Assembly (NCBI GenBank): GCA_020137815.1
Contig: CM035358.1
Span: 6,635,842-6,675,841 of the forward strand
Source of the DNA: Hormiphora californensis
Taxonomy: Eukaryota; Ctenophora; Tentaculata; Cydippida; Pleurobrachiidae
Direction of reading: 5' to 3'
DNA length: 40,000 bases
Positions within the stretch are counted from its first letter, which is position 1; each line of letters begins with the position of its first letter. A model generated the notes under the pieces. The model searched no databases. It was not told the origin of the DNA and saw only the letters and a list, made by a program, of their open reading frames with translations. The translations under genes and the position numbers were made by a program. Of the stretch, positions 33,169 through 40,000 are shown one piece after another.

Positions 33169-33957
33169 AAAAATGAGAAGAAAGATGCTATGATAGAATG
33201 ACTTAACTTGCCTGGCTAGACTGTGTTACAAATGTAAAGGGAGGGTTAGAACATAGCAAGACATGACATGATGATGACGTCTGAGTATGCACCTCCATGA
33301 ATTGTCACGCAGAGTCTGTCAGGCCATTGCTCTGACAGCGCAGAGTGGACGAACGTGGTGCCAGATAGGATCAACAATAAGTGAAATTGAATCAGAAAAA
33401 CTGAATATGATTGGTAGAGTTTTATTATTCTCTCTGGGATGAATATTAATATTATGAACTATTTTGACCGCGACACGGACACTGACAGTGACACAGACAT
33501 GACACACAGCTCAGCCACCACACTTGCCCGCGTAGCGGGCAAGCCCCGTATGTGAGGGGATCGTATGAGAGGGGATCGCCTTGGCGCCATTGCCGCCTGT
33601 CTGCTTCACAGATGTGCGAGCTCGATCTCGATCTCGCACGCACTAGGTGTCAATGTCACCAAGGGATCGCCCTACGGGCGCGCGAACATTGGGGGCGCGA
33701 CGTGCCCAACCACCACACTAATTATTGACTGACACAGATTTATTTTGTATAGGATTTTGTAAATTAAGTATATTTATTGTACAGGTTAGCGATTTATTAA
33801 ATTTTCCAAATTTAAGACTTTTTTAATGTTTCAATAATCAGGATGGGGAATTTGTTGTGACGCGCCGGTTGTTTCTCTTTTCCTTGCATTGCAGCGAGCG
33901 CAAATCGCGCCGCGCGGTTTAATTTCTGAAATTTGAAATTTTCAAAACAAAATTGTT
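33169..33957. other. Intergenic region downstream of AHI1, no gene seen
   Basis: Contains a GC-rich patch with CGATCTCGATCTCGCAC repeats (about 33618-33642) and short duplications of AGGGGATCG. No supported gene. Confidence 0.6.
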
Positions 33958-34794
33958 TTGCCGTTTTTCAACATTGAGGAGATTCGAAGCAAAATGACTA
34001 GCGCCGAAAGCAGGAACCTTGATCTCCTGTCTGAGAAAGGTGCATCTTCTTGGCTTACTTGTCTTCCCCTCCAAGCATTAAACTTTACCCTGAACAGACA
34101 AGAGTGGCATGATGCTCTGTCTGCACGATACAACCTGCCGCTGACAGGAGAAGCACTGCCTACCAACTGCGTGTGTGGAGAGGAAAATAGTATCGATCAC
34201 TCAATCTCATGTAAGATCGGCGGTTTTGTATGCTTTCGCCACAACAACGTGAGAGACTTCATTGCAAGTGAGTTCAGTAATGTGTGTCATGACACGAAAG
34301 TTGAACCCCATCTGCTAAATGTACGAGGAATGAGTCTCCCAGAGGGAACTATTACGGCGGATGGAGCTCGCCTAGATATCAGTACACGTGATTTCTGGTC
34401 TAGCATGGATAACACCTATTTTGATGTGAGGGTATTTAATCCTAGGGTGGCATCCAACTCTAACCAGGCAATCTCTAAAGTGTATGAAAAACATGAGAGG
34501 GAGAAAAAGACTGGCTACCTTCATCGGGTCATTGAAGTGGAAAAATCTTCATTTACACCTCTGGTAATGTCCACGACGGGGGGTCTCGGTCGGGAATTCA
34601 AAAAGACACTGAAACAGCTAGCCGATAAGAAAGCTAAGAAAACGGGATACACCTACGACCAATGCATCCGTTATCTTCGACTCAGGCTATCTTTCGCCAT
34701 GGTGCGATCAATAACTGTTTCCATCAGGGGGCATCGGGGTAGATTGAGGGGCGAGGGCAACAGGGACGAGCAGCTATATCAAGTGGGGCAATAG
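33958..34794 (+). mobile_element. Retroelement C-terminal ORF fragment (278 aa)
   Basis: The reading frame matches the C-terminal region of a family of retroelement proteins that recurs in cnidarian and other invertebrate genomes. It starts with SEKGASSWLTCLP, then a Cys/His cluster (CVCGEENSIDHSISC), then DGARLDIS, FFDVRVFNP-like FDVRVFNPRVASN, then IEVEKSSFTPLVMSTTGG and LRLRLSFAMVRS. The D-x-x-L-D ... D-V-R ... E-V-E spacing is reminiscent of a PD-(D/E)XK nuclease core; that is my inference. The frame is intact to TAG at 34792-34794, but no reverse transcriptase is visible upstream, so the copy is 5'-truncated. Confidence 0.7.
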
Positions 34795-35145
34795 ACTCAT
34801 TTTATATTTAATTTATTACAGTTTTTATCATTGTTAAGTGTCTACACCTATTTATATTCAGGCCGATGTTGGCCGCCACCCCCCGTTTTTCAACATTTTT
34901 TCTCTTGTCTCGAGACAAAAATAGTTTCGAAGATTTTTTGACTAGAACTAGTCAATTAAACAGTTGAAGGCATATTTGAAGATGCCTGAACCCAATTTCA
35001 GTCTTCTATATTATTTTTCGTTCGCCAAAATCAGCTCGTCACCTCCAGACTGAAGTGAATCAGCGTTCACTGGTTCACAGACGAATCATAAAACAAGAAC
35101 ATAAGACACTGAACACTCTTTTAAACATAAACCCGTTAATAGACA
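34795..35145. promoter_or_regulatory. Upstream region of the alpha-galactosidase gene
   Basis: About 350 bases between the retroelement fragment and the start codon. No promoter element is certain. AATAG lies 3 bases before the ATG and could be a splice acceptor. Confidence 0.35.
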
Positions 35146-38100
35146 ATGTTATTGCTACTGGCCCTTGTGGTTGGTACAGTCAGCGCTTTGGATAATGGTC
35201 TAGCTCTGACTCCACCAATGGGATGGCTCAACTGGGAACGATATCGGTGCAACACGGACTGCAAAAAGGATCCTTACAACTGCATCAGCGCAGACCTCTT
35301 TCTTTCAATGGGTGTGTGTCGTGTACCTCCCGTACTTCCACCCACTTGCTGTCGTTGGGGAGCAGCGTTCCCTAGATTTCACAGTTCTCTCCTCAGGTCA
35401 CCAACACACATGGCTGCCCAGAGCGCCGTGCTCGATCTCCCGGTCAGGCCCCACCAAGGTAGCGCCGGGTTTCCCCGGTACCCCCTAGTAGTGCCCATTG
35501 GAAGACACGAGTCGACAGACGAGAACTGTTTCGATAAAGAGCATGAAGGTCACCACCAACAGCGGGCGCACTAGTACTACTGTACCAGTCTTACGGTACT
35601 GGGTTTCCCCAGAATAGGTTAAATCGCCGAACGATAGTGCGCGTTCATCTTCACCACGATGAGGCACCATTTGTGCACTACCACCTGCCTGTTTCCAGGC
35701 GTGTACCTCTGATCGGGGTACAGTAGTAGGGTTCGGTCCATCGAGTCGTCATAGCAGCTATGATCGAGTCGACCCAGGTGGCGCTGTTCTTTCTGTTTTG
35801 CCAATCTAGCTGTGGGGGGCCAGTCCAAAGGCTAGTGACTTGGTTTGTATTGCGCTTTTGCTAGTTGCGGATTTGCTTCTGCCGTGATGGTTTCAACAGA
35901 CTCTACCTGATGAGATCAGGACTTTGCCAGTATGCACTTTTAAACTACCATTGGTATAGAGTCGATTTGGTGGTAGCGTTATATTTTATTTGAATAGACC
36001 GGATTTGGTGACTACATTGGTGAGTTTCCTTAGTTCTAGTGGCTCGTCTTCATTGTATATATGTGTATATGTTTTCTTTGATGTTTTGGTACTCTTGTGT
36101 GTGTCTGAGGTGGTCAAGGTCAGGACAGTTTAGTAGTTTGTGTTTGGAGTTTTCTCTTGCCCCGCATAACTCACAGTTGGGTTTTATGGAAGGGTCTCTG
36201 TGGGAGAGGGCACTTCCCAGGCCAGGTTGTTCTGGCCCGATATGTCAGACTTCTCATTGTTTCCTTGTTTTTGATTGTTAGTTTTGTGTTTTCTTTAATA
36301 ATCGTCCCGATAATCGTTGTAGTGAACTCAGAGTACTTTTTTGTCTTTAGGGAAGAGCAGTGCCATTGACAAGCTGGCTTTTGAGCCCTGTATTAGGTTT
36401 GGAGATGCAGATATCTACCCAGTTGACTTCACAGGTACTACCGGAAAGACTCTGGGTATTTATATGGATGAGAACCTGACATTGGAACGTCAGGTGAACA
36501 GTGTCAAAAGAAACTGTGGAATGTTACTGAGGAATTTGTGGCAGGTCCACCGATGCTTAGACTTCTCTACCAGAATCCTTCTTGTTAAGCAGCTGGTTAT
36601 ATCCCGCTTGGATTACTGCAATGTCCTCTACGGAGGTTTGCCAATGAAGCTCATCTCTCGGTTACAGAAAGTGATCAACTCTTGTATAAGGTTTATCTAT
36701 GGACTCCATGGTCATCAAGAGGACTACCTCCCTTACATGAGAGAAACCCACATTCTCCCTGTGGAGCAACGAGTGATCTTTAAGGCCTGTCTCATGGCCT
36801 ATAAGATTGTACATGGAAGTGCTCCAGATTACCTCATCGAGCAAATACCTACAGATATCGTTGATGTTACTTGCCGTACCAGATCGACTGCTGTTCCAGA
36901 CCCTTATAAGCTCCAGTACCCGAAGCTGTCGAGCATTAATGCCAATTCTAAACTGAGGAAAAGGAGACCATCTGTTCTCCTGCCAGATCTGTGGAATGCA
37001 CTCCCCCTTGAGTTGCGATCTCGGCCTACTGCGGAATCTTTCAAAACGGGTTTAAAGACAAGATTGTTTGTGGATGCCTTTGGATCAGGCTAGTTCCGGT
37101 TGTTTTCTCCTTTTTCCAGCCTACTTCTTTTTCTCGGTACCTGTACTCCTCCCATCACGCTGTACTGTCTAGCGTAAGTATTGTACTTAGGTCTGTATCT
37201 TACCTCGTGACAAGTTTTTAACTTAGCTTTATTCTTTGAGTTTGCAGCATGAGTGAAGCACGAGTGTGTAATATTTTTCCGTTTTTCAGTTTTCCCAGTT
37301 GTTTCAGAATCTGTTCCCTGAACATTACATCTGTGTCTATTATATATATGGAGTGATCAAGTGACAGTGGTGACATTTAACCTGTGGCCTTTTTCGAGTT
37401 TTTTTCTAATTTTGTCTGTTATGAGCCTAATCTGTTTTCCCACATTTGTGAGCCGGATAATTTGGATTTTCCACCGTTTTTTAGTAGTCTATTAAATTGG
37501 GTCAAGTGTTAGTTAACTGCTCTGAGTTTCTTTCAGTGGCAGCATCTGTAAAGCTCTGCTGTCCCTGTAGAATATGGGCAGGATATAAGTTTGAGTATTA
37601 TTATTATTATTTAGTTCAGCGATTATTCCTGTCTTGTGTTGTTGTTTCAGCTTTGCCGTTATTTGGCTCTTTGTTTGTCCCAGTGCATTCTGGGTGTTTT
37701 TGCTGTTTGCAGTCGCTTGTTTTGCTATTTGATCTGCCCTCTCATTACCTTCTATGTTTGCAAGGGCCTTCACCTTTACTATTTCTACGCCATTATCTCT
37801 TTGCAGTTTGTGTATACTTCGTAGGGTTTCAGTTAGTTGTTTTGGGTTTGAAAATTTTCTTGTTAGTCTTCTCAGTGTAGTGCTAGAGTCGGTGTGGATC
37901 ACTAGATGTGACTCCTTTGTTCCCATTTCTAGTAGTTTCTTTATTACCAAATGTATTGCCAGTAGCTTTGCTTGATTTATGGTGTTTTCGGGTGCAAGGG
38001 GCTCTTTGAGGATGATTTCCTGGTTATCCATGTAGATTATGGCTCCTGCCTCTGTCATATGTGTTGAGTCTTTCTTAATTCTTGACCCATCTGTATACGC

Positions 38101-39199
38101 GTTTATTATTTTGTTCTTGCTCAGTTGGGAGTTTTGTTCAAAGGTTATATCGGCTTGTTTTGTCTGGTCGATGGCATTAGGAATTTTTAGGCTTATTATG
38201 AGTAATTACATCGCCTTCGAGTACGTTAGATGAGCTCCTTTTTTTTGTGTGGAAGGGGTCTGTCCACCAGTTTCCCTTAGCCTTCAGGTGTATATAGTTG
38301 TTGATACTTTCTTTGTTGATGTGGTAAGTGACATCGTCCACTCCTGCCATTGTGGTTCTTTCAATGGGTAAAGTGTTCTCATAATACCCATTACAGTGCC
38401 ATGAAGAAGAACCCCTGCACCTTCATATTATCTGCAGAGGTGCAGGAGGTGAACTACCTCTCGATACATATCTAGTGTGACTCTCAAATAGTTAATTGAA
38501 TTTATCTTTTCAGCTCAGCATATTGTGACTGACGGTTATGCGGATGTTGGTTATGAGTATGTTAACATTGACGATTGTTGGATGGAGAGGAGTAGGGGTC
38601 CCGATGGTAAACTGGTTCCTAACCCTGACCTCTTCCCTAACGGCGTCGATGTAAGTACAGTCGAGCCCCTATTTACCGGGATGCTCGCTCTCATTCTCTC
38701 ATTTTACAGATTATAGATCCAAGTTTGGTCTCATTTTGTGTGCCAAACGATGGACCACTTGTGAGATCAGTTTTCATGGTCATTAGACATCACACACATT
38801 CACAGCGGCGTCTGTTTTGGGTGGCGTTTCCTGCGCTAAAAACGGCTTATTTTTGCGAGCCTAACCGAAAAAAAACGCGCGTTTCGACCCCATAGTGGCT
38901 CGGTGGAAAGGGTCTTGCCCGGGAAATCGGGATGAAATACTTAATTTCCTATATCGAGGGAAGTGTATCCTCCCGGTAAATCGTGGTTCTGATAAATCGG
39001 AGCCCGACTGTAATATATTTACATATTTTCTGTTCAATTTTTTAATCAATGATCAGGCTTTTCAGGACTTGTCTTCCCCTCCGATAATTAACAATTTTAT
39101 CCCCAGGGTCTAGCAAAGCAGATCCATGCAATGGGCCTGAAAATCGGAATCTACGAAGATTACGGAACTAAAACTTGTGGTGGTTTTCCCGGTACTAAG
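35146..39199 (+). CDS. Alpha-galactosidase A / alpha-N-acetylgalactosaminidase, exons 1-3 (partial)
   Basis: Exons 35146-35311, 38514-38650 and 39107-39199 join in phase (132 aa), and the gene continues past the window. A signal peptide ([14 protein letters not shown]) precedes [25 protein letters not shown], the conserved GH27 start. [20 protein letters not shown] and [16 protein letters not shown] follow, covering the first strands of the TIM barrel. Several residues ([14 protein letters not shown]) lean towards the NAGA type, but GLA and NAGA arose from one ancestor and cannot be separated here. The enzyme removes terminal alpha-galactose or alpha-N-acetylgalactosamine from glycoconjugates in lysosomes. 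The catalytic aspartates lie beyond the window. Intron 1 (3.2 kb) contains two retroelement fragments; intron 2 contains a MITE. Confidence 0.92.
35312..36349. other. First part of alpha-galactosidase intron 1
   Basis: The ORF of exon 1 reads on to 35574 but loses family resemblance at the GTGTGT donor (35312). No gene or clear repeat was recognised in the remainder. Confidence 0.6.
36350..37614 (+). mobile_element. CR1/L2-like non-LTR retrotransposon, 3' end
   Basis: The ORF to 37093 encodes the thumb and C-terminal part of a reverse transcriptase: [65 protein letters not shown], and [19 protein letters not shown] near the end. This order is typical of CR1/L2-clade elements. The catalytic YxDD part is absent, so the copy is 5'-truncated, as is usual for target-primed insertion. 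The 3' end, GGATATAAGTTTGAG(TAT)n at about 37583-37611, looks like the short microsatellite tail of this group. Confidence 0.85.
37615..38352 (-). mobile_element. Non-LTR retrotransposon fragment with RNase H domain
   Basis: On the minus strand the frame shows an RNase H fold: [10 protein letters not shown] at the start, [37 protein letters not shown] and [11 protein letters not shown]. The catalytic D-E-D-D positions appear as TDGS, the E/Q at NQAKLLA (Q in place of the usual E), TDS and RADQ. Upstream (38352-38200, minus) a second frame reads [10 protein letters not shown], so there is at least one frameshift. Such domains occur in I/R1/Jockey-type elements. The ORF continues below 37615 only by reading antisense through the neighbouring CR1-like tail (poly-Asn), which is an artefact. 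Confidence 0.75.
38658..39010. mobile_element. 353-bp TA-flanked MITE (pogo/Tc1-mariner-like)
   Basis: Ends CAGTCGAGCCCCTATTTACC and, on the complement, CAGTCGGGCTCCGATTTATC, each flanked by TA (38656-38657, 39011-39012). A second internal pair of CCCGGTAAATC / GATTTACCGGG motifs is present. It lies in alpha-galactosidase intron 2, with its left end 7 bases after the exon. Confidence 0.8.
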
Positions 39200-39580
39200 G
39201 TAAGTTTCATTAATCAAATCGTGAGAGGGGGCACCTCCAATATATGGAATCTGCAAGATGGTAGTTTCAGATGGGTCGTTCTTCTCAAGTACCGATGATA
39301 GTCCCTTGTGGGCACTCGAAGAAGAAGATTAATCAAATTGTAATCAAATTAAGTGGTTATGTTATGGTAAACTGAGATTGTGATTCAAGACATGCTACCA
39401 CGGTGTTTGATCATGTGAAGTAGTTTGGGAAATTGAGATCGTTCTCGAGATAATCCATGCTCCAATGTTTGTGATAAATTAGGTACTATTGATCAGTACA
39501 AATAACACACTTTGGTCATTGGTCAATTTGGTGGTATACCCAACACTTGTGGCACACTTTTGCAGATCATGTGGTTGTTA
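39200..39580. other. Start of alpha-galactosidase intron 3
   Basis: No gene or clear repeat recognised before the MITE at 39581. Confidence 0.5.
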
Positions 39581-39759
39581 CAGTGCCGCTTGTAGTCGCA
39601 TTACCATAATGAAAATACAGTAATGAGACGCACACTTTGCATAATGCGCGGCAAAAAGTGCATGTGTTCAGCACGTACTAGCGCCCTGATTGGCCACGGT
39701 TGCGTGTCGTCTTACTGTATCTCCGTTTTCCATTACTGTTTTCCCACTACAAGCGACCG
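39581..39759. mobile_element. TA-flanked MITE, copy 2
   Basis: Same family as 1550-1696: CAGTGCCGCTTGTAGT at the left, ACTACAAGCGACCG at the right, TA on both sides. It is longer than copy 1 by two internal segments (near 39635 and 39690). It lies in alpha-galactosidase intron 3. Confidence 0.85.
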
Positions 39760-39835
39760 TATTAGCTTCTAACAACTTTCAAAGTCTTTCTTAAAATGGT
39801 ATTGTGAGATTCAAACACGGTACGTGGTAGGGAAA

Positions 39836-39910
39836 GAAGAGAGGGAGGGAAAGGGAGATAGAGAGATAGAAAGAGAGGGAGGGAAAGAGAGGAAGGGAAA
39901 GCAAGAGAAA
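39836..39910. repeat. GA-rich low-complexity tract
   Basis: Purine tract of GAGA, GGGA and GATA units; no coding signal. Confidence 0.85.
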
Positions 39911-40000
39911 AGTATAGCATGAACCGCGTGATGTGCAAATGATCTTGTTCTCTAAAGTTTTCCCAACCTAAGTTTGGTCTGTCCAGTTCCAGTCCAAAAT

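Overview
The window is nuclear DNA of an invertebrate animal. It holds GT-AG introns, class II MITEs, non-LTR retrotransposon fragments, long CT/GA microsatellites and animal genes for cilia, a lysosomal enzyme, a hormone-type GPCR and an SRCR protein. I cannot fix the phylum. A non-bilaterian such as a cnidarian or sponge would fit the gene families, but nothing here proves it.

Layout. 1-2261: a 613-bp foldback element, two MITEs and a CT microsatellite. 2262-6840 (minus): an unrecognised, disordered, Ser/Pro-rich multi-exon gene. 7631-9217 (plus): an intronless BTB/POZ gene, divergent from it. 9867-10784 (plus): PIH1D2. 10918-33168 (plus): AHI1 (jouberin). I traced AHI1 through 24 exons whose phases agree at every junction, giving about 1,148 aa with WD40 and SH3 regions. 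Two same-strand genes lie inside AHI1 introns: an LDLa-repeat GPCR related to relaxin/LGR receptors (12638-15986) and a frame-broken SRCR gene (19019-19855). 33958-34794: the 3' part of a retroelement ORF. 35146-39199: the first three exons of an alpha-galactosidase/alpha-N-acetylgalactosaminidase gene, which runs off the right edge. Its introns carry a CR1-like retroelement end, an RNase H retroelement fragment and a TA-flanked MITE.

PIH1D2 (dynein-arm assembly family) and AHI1 (ciliary transition zone) are 133 bp apart on one strand, so they form a ciliary gene pair.

Two observations stand out. First, a 109-bp hAT-type MITE occurs three times. Each copy carries a GTCACGTGAC box and at least one CCAATCAG box. 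One copy, with perfect 8-bp target duplications, sits inside the GPCR coding sequence and adds exactly 39 in-frame codons to the cytoplasmic tail. Second, three AHI1 exons have their 3' splice junction (intron end plus exon start) tandemly duplicated 2, 4 and about 12 times. In each case only the last copy keeps the reading frame.
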